This document shows, piece by piece, positions 1 to 7,944 of a DNA stretch of 64,000 nt (positions are counted from its first letter, which is position 1; each line of letters begins with the position of its first letter). Made by a program: the position numbers and the translations under genes. This DNA is from Polynucleobacter sp. AP-Kaivos-20-H2 (GTDB lineage Bacteria; Pseudomonadota; Gammaproteobacteria; Burkholderiales; Burkholderiaceae), in NCBI RefSeq assembly GCF_018882215.1, contig NZ_JACVOX010000001.1, positions 372,001 to 436,000 of the forward strand. The letters are read 5' to 3'. The notes below the pieces were generated by a model. It worked only from the letters and a program-made list of their open reading frames with translations, was not told the origin of the DNA and ran no database searches.

Positions 1-786
1 ACCGGTTAAAGTAATCCACCAGGTCATATAGATCCACGTTAAACCCAGGGGCAAGATCGCAAAAGCGCCATATACCGTCTTATAGAAGGCCGTGTTGCCC
101 AAGAAAATAGCAAAACCAAACTTCATTAGCTCAAAGGCAAGTGCTGCTACAAAAGCTCCTGCAAAGGCGTCTCGCCACAAAATCTTGGCGTAAGGAAGAA
201 TTTTGTAGACCACTGCATAGACCAGAATGGCCAAAAAGATTGGGGCAATCGCAGCCACTAATTGAAAGCCAAAAGATACCGCGCTGATCCAGCCTTCTGA
301 AGCACTAAATAAAACGCCGCTCAAGTAAATACCAACGCCAAGCATGATTGGACCCAGAATAGTTGCCGCACTATAGATCACAATTTTTTTATACAAAGGG
401 CGTCTTGCAGTGACCTTGAATATTTGGTTAAAGGCACCCTCTATCACCGCTAAAGTCATGATTGTTGTAATAATCAGTCCAGCCAAACCTACATAGGTAA
501 GGCCTTTAGCTTGGGATGAGAATTGATCTAAGTAAATAAATACCTGTTGGTTAATACCACCTGGCATATAAGTATCCAAAAGCCAGGATCTAAAGCTATT
601 TTTAACTTGGATCACGCTTGGGAGCTGGCCAATCAGCATAGTGGCGATCGTCACCATCGGTACCATGGATAAGGTCGTTGTAAATGCCAGGCTAGCCGCA
701 ATTTGCTTTAAATTTTGACCGCGATTACGCTCCCAGATCTCTTTAGCCAGAGAGAGCCATAATTGGGGGTTACGAATAAGTCGCAT
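1..786 (-). CDS. YihY/BrkB-family inner membrane protein (3' end cut by window)
   Basis: The frame read from an ATG at 784-786 towards the window start stays open for 262 codons and runs off the edge, so the C-terminus is missing. The protein begins MRLIRNPQLWLSLAKEIWER and contains several hydrophobic helices. These include the family-typical stretch around LAFTTTLSMVPM near residue 35 and LPLGLTWIYMTWW near the cut end. YihY/BrkB proteins are polytopic inner membrane proteins once annotated as ribonuclease BN; their function is unsettled. It is divergent from wrbA with only 22 bases between the two starts, so each promoter must lie inside the other gene's neighbourhood. I am confident of the family and not of any function. 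Confidence 0.85.
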   Translation of the reverse strand, partial: MRLIRNPQLWLSLAKEIWERNRGQNLKQIAASLAFTTTLSMVPMVTIATMLIGQLPSVIQVKNSFRSWLLDTYMPGGINQQVFIYLDQFSSQAKGLTYVGLAGLIITTIMTLAVIEGAFNQIFKVTARRPLYKKIVIYSAATILGPIMLGVGIYLSGVLFSASEGWISAVSFGFQLVAAIAPIFLAILVYAVVYKILPYAKILWRDAFAGAFVAALAFELMKFGFAIFLGNTAFYKTVYGAFAILPLGLTWIYMTWWITLTG

Positions 787-808
787 CGCCGTATCATAAG
801 AGATCAAT

Positions 809-1411
809 ATGAGCCAACACGATATTTTAGTTTTGTACTTCTCCCGTTATGGTGCAACCAAGGATCTGGCGCGCCTGATTGCTGAGGGTATCGAGAGCGT
901 TCCAGGGGCAAATGCCCGCTTGAGAACCGTGCCCCCCATATCTGCGGTTTGTGAAGCTACGGAGGCAGCCGTACCCCAGGATGGAGCACCTTACGTTGAA
1001 TATTCAGACCTAAAGGAGTGCATTGGTCTTGCTTTGGGTTCTCCGACTCGTTTTGGCAATATGGCAGCGCCGATGAAATACTTTTGGGATGGAAGTTCTT
1101 CAGAGTGGTTAAATGGCGCCTTGATTGGTAAACCGGCCTGTGTCTTTACGAGTACCGGTAGCATGCATGGCGGTCAAGAAAGCACCCTCTTAACCATGAT
1201 GATTCCACTGCTGCATCACGGCATGATGCTAATGGGTATTCCGTACAGCGAGCCCGACCTCATGTCTTCCAATACAGGCGGTAGTCCTTATGGAGTGACT
1301 CATCTCGCTCACGCCGACGGACGTGCGCCTATCAGCCCCGAAGAACAACGCCTAGCTAAGGCGCAAGGCAAGCGCCTAGCTGAAACTGCCTTAATGCTTT
1401 TTTCAAAATAA
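809..1411 (+). CDS. wrbA: NAD(P)H:quinone oxidoreductase WrbA
   Basis: This is a flavodoxin-like enzyme of 200 aa, the usual length of WrbA. It binds FMN and reduces quinones by two electrons with NAD(P)H, which protects against oxidative stress. The N-terminal phosphate-binding loop for FMN is FSRYGATKDLA (about residues 11-21). The FMN-contacting segments GSPTRFGNMAAPMKYFWD (about 76-93) and TSTGSMHGGQE (about 114-124) are intact. It is followed after 6 bases by a DUF2069 gene and then by an FAD oxidoreductase, suggesting one transcript. wrbA-DUF2069 adjacency is common in betaproteobacteria. Confidence 0.95.
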   Translation: MSQHDILVLYFSRYGATKDLARLIAEGIESVPGANARLRTVPPISAVCEATEAAVPQDGAPYVEYSDLKECIGLALGSPTRFGNMAAPMKYFWDGSSSEWLNGALIGKPACVFTSTGSMHGGQESTLLTMMIPLLHHGMMLMGIPYSEPDLMSSNTGGSPYGVTHLAHADGRAPISPEEQRLAKAQGKRLAETALMLFSK

Positions 1412-1417
1412 AAGGTA

Positions 1418-1819
1418 ATGCATTCAGCAGTCATCATGATAAAAAAGATTCTCGACAAAAATCCATACCAACTTATAGCAACAGCCGCTTTTATTGATTT
1501 ATTTATCTTGTGTGTCTGTTGGGAGTGGTTTATCTCCCCTCTCCGACCTGGTGGGTCATGGTTGATCCTAAAGGGTATACCTTTGCTATTCGCTATTCCT
1601 GGGATATGGAAAGGAAAGGTTTACACGATGCAGTGGGCCTCAATGTTGATATTGCTTTATACAACCGAAGGCTTAGTTCGCATTCTCGAAACGGGTACCA
1701 ATTTTTGGCTTGCACTGCTAGAAACTATTTTCTCAACTATCGGCTTTGTCTGTTTACTCATGTATCTAAAGCCCATCAAAAAAGAAGCTAAGGCTCTCAA
1801 GAAGGCGGCTGCGGAGTAA
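1418..1819 (+). CDS. DUF2069-type integral membrane protein
   Basis: This is a 133-aa protein with about four transmembrane helices (LIATAAFIDLFILCVCW, a segment near WLILKGIPLLFAIPGIW, then two more) and a lysine/alanine-rich C-terminal tail. Its size, topology and position directly after wrbA fit the DUF2069 family, which has no known function. An ATG at 1436 (MIKKILDKN) is an alternative start; the upstream ATG is kept because it follows wrbA at operon spacing. The next gene starts 2 bases after its stop, so translation is probably coupled. Confidence 0.75.
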   Translation: MHSAVIMIKKILDKNPYQLIATAAFIDLFILCVCWEWFISPLRPGGSWLILKGIPLLFAIPGIWKGKVYTMQWASMLILLYTTEGLVRILETGTNFWLALLETIFSTIGFVCLLMYLKPIKKEAKALKKAAAE

Positions 1820-1821
1820 GA

Positions 1822-3237
1822 ATGCAAACCTTCATCAATCAGTTATCCACAGTCCTTGAGACAAAATATATTCTGACTCACGATGAGGATAAAACGCCCT
1901 ACTTAACTGATTGGCGTAAACGCTTTACGGGAAAAGCGCTTGCAGTTCTTTTGCCTAGCAATACTGCTGAAGTAGCAAATATCGTCAAGCTCTGCGCCGC
2001 AAGCCAGGTTGCTATAGTCCCTCAAGGTGGACATACCGGCTTTTGTGGTGGCGCTACACCTGATATTAGCGGTAAGCAAGTCATCCTCAATCTCAAGCGC
2101 ATGAATCAGATTCGTGAAATCGATAGTGCTAATCAAACCATCACACTTGAGGCGGGATGCATTTTGCAATCTGTGCAAGAAAAAGCTGCTGAACAAGGAT
2201 TTTTGTTTCCCTTAAGTTTGGGTGCAGAAGGTAGCTGCATGATCGGTGGCAACTTAGCAACCAATGCAGGTGGAACCAATGTGTTGCGCTACGGTAATGC
2301 ACGTGATCTATGTCTAGGTCTTGAAGTTGTTACCGCCAAAGGTGATATTTGGAATGGCATTAAAGGTTTGCGTAAGGACAATACGGGTTACGATTTGCGT
2401 GACTTGTTTGTTGGATCAGAAGGCACCCTAGGCATCATCACTGCTGCAGTCATGAAGCTTTACCCCTTACCGATTTCCCAATGGACTACCCTCGTCGCAT
2501 GTGAAACCATCGCCTCTTCAATTGCACTTTTAAATCTCTTTCAGAAACGGGCAACCTCATTGCTGACCGGTTTTGAAATGATGACGCAGGAATCTTTGGA
2601 GTTAAATGAGAAGCACTTTCCTCAAATGGCAAATCCACTGCAAGGTAAGCCGCCATTTACCGTACTTGTTGAATTGTCAGATCATGAGAGCGAGGATCAT
2701 GTCAGACAGCTTCTGGAAACCATTTTGGAGGAAGCCTTCGAATCTGGTCTTATCAGCGACGCTGTTATTGCCAGCAACTTAAGTCAAGCCAATGCCTTTT
2801 GGCATATGCGGGAACACATTACGCTAGCGCAAGCCGAAGAAGGTGCAAACCTCAAACATGACATCACCATTCCCCTTTCATCACTTGAAAGCTTTGTCAA
2901 AGAAACCGATGCCTTGATCAGGGCAAACTTTCCTGGGGTCAGAATCATCAATTTTGGCCATTTAGGGGATGGAAACTTGCACTACAACATTGCCCCACCC
3001 TTAGGCATGGATCCCAAGACTTTCAATGAAATCAATGAAAAACCCATTCATGAGCTCGTATATGCCCAAGTTGAGCGCTGTAATGGCTCCATTTCTGCAG
3101 AACACGGGGTAGGACAGCTCAAATTGGAAGGCTTAAGGGCTCATAAGGGTGAGGTGGCCCACGAGCTCATGAAGACCCTCAAAAGAGCTTTAGACCCCCA
3201 AAATATCCTTAATCCCCATAAAGTTGTCTCCATTTAA
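1822..3237 (+). CDS. FAD-binding oxidoreductase, GlcD/D-2-hydroxyacid dehydrogenase family
   Basis: This 471-aa flavoprotein has an N-terminal PCMH-type FAD domain (about residues 35-215; PQGGHTGFCGGATPD binds the FAD pyrophosphate). A C-terminal FAD-oxidase domain carries NFGHLGDGNLHYN and SAEHGVGQLK, which hold the histidines and glutamate typical of D-lactate and D-2-hydroxyglutarate dehydrogenases. It probably oxidises a D-2-hydroxy acid and passes electrons to the quinone pool or an electron-transfer protein. The exact substrate cannot be read from sequence. It is the last gene of the wrbA cluster. Confidence 0.88.
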   Translation: MQTFINQLSTVLETKYILTHDEDKTPYLTDWRKRFTGKALAVLLPSNTAEVANIVKLCAASQVAIVPQGGHTGFCGGATPDISGKQVILNLKRMNQIREIDSANQTITLEAGCILQSVQEKAAEQGFLFPLSLGAEGSCMIGGNLATNAGGTNVLRYGNARDLCLGLEVVTAKGDIWNGIKGLRKDNTGYDLRDLFVGSEGTLGIITAAVMKLYPLPISQWTTLVACETIASSIALLNLFQKRATSLLTGFEMMTQESLELNEKHFPQMANPLQGKPPFTVLVELSDHESEDHVRQLLETILEEAFESGLISDAVIASNLSQANAFWHMREHITLAQAEEGANLKHDITIPLSSLESFVKETDALIRANFPGVRIINFGHLGDGNLHYNIAPPLGMDPKTFNEINEKPIHELVYAQVERCNGSISAEHGVGQLKLEGLRAHKGEVAHELMKTLKRALDPQNILNPHKVVSI

Positions 3238-3327
3238 GAAAAACAGCTGCTTTTTTGATAAATATTTTGTAATTCATGTCATCTCGACCGCTTTTCCATG
3301 CGTTGTATAGCCATGGAGGTGACAAAC

Positions 3328-3513
3328 ATGTCAACAAGATTAAAACGTTGGGCCCGTGCAATTCAAGAGATCGATTTGTCCACAAGGACGCCTGAAGTAG
3401 CCATTGGCTACCTGGACAGTAAATACCGCGATATTGCTTGGCGTTATATCCGTATCCTTGGCTTCGAACGCACCATTAGCTTCATGGCAAGCAATAACTT
3501 TCACCCTGAGTGA
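3328..3513 (+). CDS. Small basic conserved-looking protein, 61 aa
   Basis: I chose the ATG at 3328 because GGAGGTG sits 7-8 bases upstream, an excellent ribosome binding site. The longer in-frame extension to 3298 has none. The protein (MSTRLKRWARAIQEIDLS...) is soluble and rich in arginine and aromatic residues. I do not recognise the family. It stands alone between the FAD oxidoreductase and a strong terminator, so it is probably expressed on its own. Confidence 0.6.
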   Translation: MSTRLKRWARAIQEIDLSTRTPEVAIGYLDSKYRDIAWRYIRILGFERTISFMASNNFHPE

Positions 3514-3518
3514 TTGTT

Positions 3519-3556
3519 AAAAAACCCTAAATATTTGATTTATTTAGGGTTTTTTG
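3519..3556. terminator. Bidirectional intrinsic terminator
   Basis: AAAAAACCCTAAATA and its complement TATTTAGGGTTTTTT form a long stem with a short loop and T-runs on both strands. It lies between the 61-aa gene and the convergent hydrolase gene and can stop transcription from either side. Confidence 0.85.
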
Positions 3557-3580
3557 TTTTGAAGCTTGCTTATTGAGCTT

Positions 3581-4477
3581 TTAGCCAAAGAATTCCATGG
3601 CCTCTACCAGCAAAACGTCAGGAATCTCTTCTGGTATGTAGTGACCACTGGGAACAGCTTTTCCAGCAACATCCTTGGCCACAACCCTCCAGTCTTCTAA
3701 AGGTTTAAAGCATTGGTTTACTAAACCATGCTCACCCCACAACACCTTCAGTGGCATCTTCAACATCTTGCCTGCAGCACGATCAGAGCGATCGTGAATG
3801 AGGTCAATAGAAGCAGCAGCTCGGTAATCTTCACACATCGCATGCATGCTTTCTGCATGACTAGCCCCAGCCAAATATTCCGACCATCGATCTGGGGAAA
3901 ATATCCCTGTGCCCGCATGTCGACCCATATGGTTTTTTAACCAAAACTCAGGATTAGCGCCGATTAAGGTTTCTGGAACTGGCTCTGGCTGTATCAGGAA
4001 GAACCAATGCCAATATCCCTTAGCAAATTCCATAGTGGTGTTCTCGTACATTGTTAATGTTGGAGAGATATCCAGAACCATTAAACGTAAAACACTTTCA
4101 GGAAAGTCCATTGCCAGGCGATGAGAAACCCTTCCACCTCTGTCATGTCCAAGCAAGAAGAATTGATTAAAACCTAAACTTTTCATCAATGCATGTTGAT
4201 CTGCGGCCATTGATCTTTTTGAATACGTTGAGTGATCACTTTTGCCATGAGGCTTTGATGACGCACCGTAACCCCTTAAGTCTGCAGCAACTACAGTAAA
4301 GTTTTTTGCTAACGCAGGAGCCACTTGGCTCCAGATTGCCTTTGTTTGTGGGAAGCCATGGAGTAACAATAGTGGAGGACCATTACCACCGATGAGGTAT
4401 GAAATCTCAATAGAGCCATCTTCAGAGTCAGTGTGAAATGTTTTAGCTTCAAAACCAGGAAAAGATACAGACATCAT
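3581..4477 (-). CDS. Alpha/beta hydrolase, haloacetate (fluoroacetate) dehalogenase-like
   Basis: At 298 aa it has the length of fluoroacetate dehalogenases. Visible family marks are the oxyanion loop HGFPQTK (about 41-47), the nucleophile motif GHDRGGR with Asp as nucleophile and the two carboxylate-binding arginines, the halide-pocket pair His-Trp in YWHWFFL, and the catalytic His in SGHYIPEE near the C-terminus. These enzymes hydrolyse the carbon-halogen bond of haloacetates, giving glycolate and halide. The Asp nucleophile and His-Trp pair separate it from epoxide hydrolases, although a related activity is possible. It is a single gene preceded by a terminator from its upstream neighbours. 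Confidence 0.82.
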   Translation of the reverse strand: MMSVSFPGFEAKTFHTDSEDGSIEISYLIGGNGPPLLLLHGFPQTKAIWSQVAPALAKNFTVVAADLRGYGASSKPHGKSDHSTYSKRSMAADQHALMKSLGFNQFFLLGHDRGGRVSHRLAMDFPESVLRLMVLDISPTLTMYENTTMEFAKGYWHWFFLIQPEPVPETLIGANPEFWLKNHMGRHAGTGIFSPDRWSEYLAGASHAESMHAMCEDYRAAASIDLIHDRSDRAAGKMLKMPLKVLWGEHGLVNQCFKPLEDWRVVAKDVAGKAVPSGHYIPEEIPDVLLVEAMEFFG

Positions 4478-4486
4478 TCACCCAAT

Positions 4487-4511
4487 AAAAAAGAGCCTCC
4501 TAAGAGGCCCT
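4487..4511 (-). terminator. Intrinsic terminator of the lipoprotein/EF-hand genes
   Basis: Read on the minus strand, a GCCTC-TTAG-GAGGC hairpin is followed by a run of six Ts. It lies 14 bases past the stop of the EF-hand gene and just before the start of the hydrolase gene. Confidence 0.7.
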
Positions 4512-4524
4512 TGCATTTTAAATA

Positions 4525-4788
4525 TTAACGGTTAGCCATAGCCTGAATTTCAGACACAGTTACATAACCTTTGTTGCTTGAGTCAATGTAACTAAAGTGG
4601 TCATAAATACGAGGCATACAACCATTGGCCTCTTCACGAGTTAACTTGCCATCATGATTAACATCGCATTTAGCAAATCGCTCAGCAATTTCTTTATCGC
4701 GAGATGCATCATCAGCCAAGGCTAATAATGGGATTGCTACCAGAGATGACAAGGCAATGGCGATTATTTTTTTAATGGATGATTTCAT
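4525..4788 (-). CDS. Secreted EF-hand protein, 87 aa
   Basis: An N-terminal signal peptide (MKSSIKKIIAIALSS... ending near ALA-DD) is followed by one canonical EF-hand loop, DVNHDGKLTREE (about residues 42-53; ligands D1, N3, D5, T9, E12). A second, degenerate loop starts at DSSNKGYVTVSE, with Lys at position 5. The mature protein is therefore a small periplasmic calcium-binding candidate. It lies 9 bases downstream of the DUF3313 lipoprotein gene and is probably cotranscribed with it. Confidence 0.75.
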   Translation of the reverse strand: MKSSIKKIIAIALSSLVAIPLLALADDASRDKEIAERFAKCDVNHDGKLTREEANGCMPRIYDHFSYIDSSNKGYVTVSEIQAMANR

Positions 4789-4797
4789 GATGGGAGC

Positions 4798-5481
4798 TTA
4801 TTGACCAGTTGGCACTGGGTTGGCGGATGTTTCTAATGCAGAGCGGACCACTTTCTTTGCCATTGCAACAAATGAATCTGCAGATCCAGCGTTAGTTCTA
4901 AAGGATTCACCTTGAATGGTAATCAAACCCTCACCCAATAATTGGTTTGATTGACTATCTGTGATTTTGCTCTCGACTAACAGCGCTGGGGTTTTGGAAT
5001 TTACACCGCCAGCATAAGCAGCTGCATTCATTGCCAAACCAATTGGAGTGAAATTCCAGGGTTGCAAACTATCGGCTGAACTTTCGGCGCCAGTGATGCC
5101 AACAGAGATGCGTGCAACACCAGGTCCTGGTTTATTCACTATCTTGATAGTGCCGCGAGAATTAACGGCCTCAACCATAGATGCCTGTAGTGCAGCTTTT
5201 GCCTTGCTAATATCATCTAAGCTTACTGACTTAGTAGCATTTTGATTCAGGTAAATCGGATCCAAGATTACCGCAGTATACGAACCAGGGTTCACACCTG
5301 AAATGCGATATCTCCAAATGCGAGTATCTTTATCAGCGCTAGCCATTGGAACCAAAAGATTGTAATCAGGCAAGAATCCAGATCTAGGCATGGATTCTGT
5401 TGCCAATTTGGGTGCATTGCTACATGCAGCCAAAGTCATTGCTGTAGCAAATGATGCTATCAGTACTTTCATTTTATTCAT
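4798..5481 (-). CDS. DUF3313-type lipoprotein
   Basis: This is a 227-aa protein with a lipoprotein signal peptide; the lipobox LAAC places the lipidated cysteine at about residue 20. The body (SGFLPDYNLLVPM..., a central ...YTAVILDPIYL..., then a long beta-rich domain) matches my recollection of the DUF3313 family of unknown function. It should be anchored in the outer or inner membrane facing the periplasm. It is cotranscribed with the EF-hand gene. Confidence 0.7.
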   Translation of the reverse strand: MNKMKVLIASFATAMTLAACSNAPKLATESMPRSGFLPDYNLLVPMASADKDTRIWRYRISGVNPGSYTAVILDPIYLNQNATKSVSLDDISKAKAALQASMVEAVNSRGTIKIVNKPGPGVARISVGITGAESSADSLQPWNFTPIGLAMNAAAYAGGVNSKTPALLVESKITDSQSNQLLGEGLITIQGESFRTNAGSADSFVAMAKKVVRSALETSANPVPTGQ

Positions 5482-5553
5482 GGCGATTCCGAGTGAAGGG
5501 TTAAGTTACTTTGTAAGGCGGTTATTAATAAAGATCATCATACCTAGATCAAT

Positions 5554-5958
5554 TTAGTCCGGGGCTGGACATGGCAAGGTGCCACCTGTCTTTTTATGAA
5601 TCTGGGGTTTGCATTCAACTTGGGCGGGAGTCGTCTGAGGTAATCCCGCTGGCGCTGACGTTTGAACATTATTTAAAGGTGCTTGCACTGAAGTTGCTGT
5701 AGTTGCTGTCGTTGGCGACGAATCGATTGGATTGCTCACTGCCGGAGCCGGCTTTGCTGGCGCTAAACCAACCTCTCTATAAAAGGCTTTATCCGAACCA
5801 GGGCAAGGCATTAAAGCACCTGTTTTAGGGTTCACAACATCTTTGCATTGCGGATTGGCCTCAAGGCGTGCCTCTAACTTCGCAGTAGAGCAAGAGCAAA
5901 GAATTAAGGCCGAGCCAATAAGGCATGTACTAATCTTAAGTAAATGAATATTCATCAA
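5554..5958 (-). CDS. Small lipoprotein with duplicated cysteine motif
   Basis: This 134-aa protein has a lipobox ending in Cys (ILCSC at about 19-23) and a Pro/Ala/Thr-rich middle. Two copies of a short motif, C-x8-KTG-x3-PCP, lie at about residues 38-53 and near the C-terminus (CKPQIHKKTGGTLPCP). Each copy has a pair of cysteines that could form a disulfide in the periplasm. The family is not recognised. It is the last backbone gene before the island array. Confidence 0.6.
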   Translation of the reverse strand: MMNIHLLKISTCLIGSALILCSCSTAKLEARLEANPQCKDVVNPKTGALMPCPGSDKAFYREVGLAPAKPAPAVSNPIDSSPTTATTATSVQAPLNNVQTSAPAGLPQTTPAQVECKPQIHKKTGGTLPCPAPD

Positions 5959-6037
5959 AGCATTCTATGACAACGCAGGAAAAAGATAACCATAAAAGAT
6001 TACAGCTCTGGAAGCTATAGTACGAACGGAGGATGTT

Positions 6038-6077
6038 TGGCCTGCCCAGCACGATTCGAACGTGCGACCTACGCCTT
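6038..6077. repeat. tRNA-Arg 3'-end direct repeat 1 (outermost att remnant)
   Basis: Forty bases are identical to the 3' part of the intact tRNA-Arg gene (45751-45790): CCA end, T-arm, variable loop and 3' half of the anticodon stem. The match stops earlier than in the other copies, consistent with this being the oldest attachment-site scar. It marks the left edge of the tandem island array. Confidence 0.9.
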
Positions 6078-6081
6078 GTTT

Positions 6082-6438
6082 TTACTGATCTTTAATTATT
6101 TTTGTTATCTGAGTTTGAAGGTTAGGAAGATTGACCTCGATTGTTTTCCAAACAATTTGCATATCCACCTTAAAGTAACCATGGGCTAATGCATTTCGCA
6201 TTTCATAAGCAATCAATAGGGGAAGGTCAGGATGCTGCACTAAAAATTCAGGAAAGATGCGCTCAATATTCTTACTTGCCTCACCAATCACTTCAAAATT
6301 CCGAATAACCGCATCTTGAATTAATTGGCTGTTGATAAAACCGAGTTCATCAATATCTGCACAGTAACCTTCTATTCGCTTTATGGCTTCGAGAATATGT
6401 TCCAAATAATCATGCAAACGCTGTGGATCACGCGTCAT
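6082..6438 (-). CDS. hepT: HepT-type HEPN RNase toxin (DUF86)
   Basis: This 118-aa all-helical protein carries the HEPN signature RNALAHGY (R-x4-H-x-Y, near residue 82), the RNase active site of HepT toxins. Family members cleave or alter RNA and are silenced by their MNT partner, which adenylylates the tyrosine of this motif. It overlaps the antitoxin gene by 4 bases, with the antitoxin first, the usual order. The stop lies only 4 bases from the left tRNA repeat, so the pair fills island A completely. Confidence 0.88.
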   Translation of the reverse strand: MTRDPQRLHDYLEHILEAIKRIEGYCADIDELGFINSQLIQDAVIRNFEVIGEASKNIERIFPEFLVQHPDLPLLIAYEMRNALAHGYFKVDMQIVWKTIEVNLPNLQTQITKIIKDQ

Positions 6439-6725
6439 ATTGGCATTGCGCCTGCAATCACTGAGCTGCGGAACTTTTCTGGCAGGGCATTCGGCGTCAA
6501 AACATCCACTGGAACACCCAATAATTGCTTTAATTTATAGCGAATTGCGCCAATATCAAATAATGTTGTTTCGGGACTAGGATCAATCAAAACATCTAAG
6601 TCACTACCATCAATGTCGGTGCTGTTTGCCACTGAACCAAAAACGCGTGCATTACTGGCATGGTGCGCTTCAATAATTAAGCGAATCTGGGCACGGTTGG
6701 CGTTCAGGGCAATCGAAGGTTTCAT
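6435..6725 (-). CDS. mntA: MntA-type minimal nucleotidyltransferase antitoxin
   Basis: This 96-aa protein has the nucleotidyltransferase motif GS-x10-D-x-D (FGSVANS...SDLDVLID, residues about 30-48), as in MNT antitoxins. MntA transfers AMP from ATP to HepT and so neutralises it. All the catalytic acids I can place are present, so the module looks functional. It is translated ahead of hepT with a 4-base overlap. Confidence 0.88.
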   Translation of the reverse strand: MKPSIALNANRAQIRLIIEAHHASNARVFGSVANSTDIDGSDLDVLIDPSPETTLFDIGAIRYKLKQLLGVPVDVLTPNALPEKFRSSVIAGAMPI

Positions 6726-6774
6726 AACACTAGATTATGCAAATATTTGGCCTGAAGATCAACACAAAGTGTTT

Positions 6775-6819
6775 TGGCCTGCCCAGCACGATTCGAACGT
6801 GCGACCTACGCCTTAGAAG
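6775..6819. repeat. tRNA-Arg 3'-end direct repeat 2 (A/B island junction)
   Basis: Forty-five bases are identical to 45751-45795 of the intact tRNA-Arg gene and end exactly in its anticodon loop (TTAGAAG on this strand). Tyrosine recombinases often cross over at this symmetrical anticodon stem-loop. The repeat separates the HepT/MntA island from island B. Confidence 0.93.
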
Positions 6820-7070
6820 CTGAAAAAATGATATAAATCAATAGCTTAGACAATGGTTTAAGCCCGACAAGATCAGGTGTTCGATACGCACCGAGATCCG
6901 TGGAATCATGTGGAACTGACCATATGGTGCGTGGCATCCACAGATGTGGAGTCGGTTAAACCGACACCACATCGTCAGGGCCGCAACAGGCTGTTGCTGA
7001 TCTTAAAGCAGACCTTAGTCTAAATTGAGTATGGCAGGCAGAGATCGACCCAAAGGAGTCATTTAATAAG
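6820..7070. repeat. Conserved left-end arm of island B, with palindrome and ~120-bp unit
   Basis: This stretch has no credible gene. Bases 6815-6950 resemble the sequence right of the next tRNA repeat (12797-12932), with shared blocks such as AATAGCTTAGACAATG and AAGCCCGACAAGATCAGG. At 6951-6965 lies the perfect palindrome GTCGGTTAAACCGAC. It starts a unit of about 120 bp that recurs at 21384 and 40541. I read it as a mobile-element end rather than a promoter. Confidence 0.7.
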
Positions 7071-7117
7071 ACATCCTTTATCATCAAAGACACTCAAATT
7101 AGCATCTAAATTTACCT

Positions 7118-7912
7118 ATGAATACCTACATCACTGGCCTTGGCTTATTTACGACAGCTACGATTGTGCTCACCACGCTGTCCGCATACATGATTTACTG
7201 GCTGCTGAACAAGTCACCTATCTCAGGATGGCTCAATACCTCTGATTCAATCAGTCCGGCTTTTTTGTCAATCACAGCCTTTCTATTCAGTCTGGCTATC
7301 TGAACTATTGCCACCAACTCATTTCAAAGACATCAGATGGCTAGTGACAACTTGACCTCAGAAGCTAACTCAATAGGCGTACTCGTTAGCATCTCTAAAT
7401 TACTCCCCGCCCAAGACGGCTCAAAACTAATCTTAGCAGTCAATAACTACGTTAATGCTGTGGTTGATAAAGAATGGCCAGTGATTTCAACGAATGGATA
7501 TGAGAGTCGACAGATTGCATTCCCAGAGTTTGAGGCCTTAAGTACAGTAGTAAACAATATAGATATAGAACCCAATCAACGCGGCTCTATTGAAGGCCGA
7601 ATGGATGGTGCCGTAGACTCCATTCGTCATAGCCGTCTAATGAGGCAATCATTAGCTTACGAAAATAATAGTCTTAAAAAATGGCCAGCAATTCCCGTTT
7701 GCTCATTCCTGCTGCTCTTGTGTGTTGGCTTAATACACCTCAAAAGCCAAAAAGCAATGAAGATAACTCTAGCTGTTGCTGGGCTATGCATTGTGACTTC
7801 AATGGTTTTTGTCTATATCGCTATGTCACCCTACCAAGGATGGAATCCGGTTGAGCCTTATAAATTAAGAGACTCATTAGCTTTAATAGATCCATCGCTC
7901 ATGTCGAAATAA
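7118..7912 (+). pseudogene. DUF4239-like membrane protein interrupted by an in-frame TGA
   Basis: Two ORFs (61 aa and 191 aa) are in the same frame, separated only by a TGA at 7301-7303. Reading through gives one protein of about 264 aa. It has two N-terminal helices, a middle domain (SISKLLP..., VVDKEWPVI) and two C-terminal helices, matching the layout of bestrophin-like DUF4239 proteins. The stop falls in the second helix (FLFSLAI-stop-TIATNS), where a Trp codon TGG would fit. Either the gene was killed by one base change or the second part is re-initiated at 7337. It is followed by a terminator. Confidence 0.65.
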
Positions 7913-7935
7913 AAACCCGCCGTAGCGGGTCTTTG
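7911..7935. terminator. Intrinsic terminator between convergent genes
   Basis: ACCCGC-CGTA-GCGGGT forms a perfect 6-bp stem. On the minus strand it is followed by TTTTTATTT, so it mainly terminates the serine hydrolase gene that ends at 7945. On the plus strand the T-tract is weaker. Confidence 0.78.
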
Positions 7936-7944
7936 GTAAAGCTC

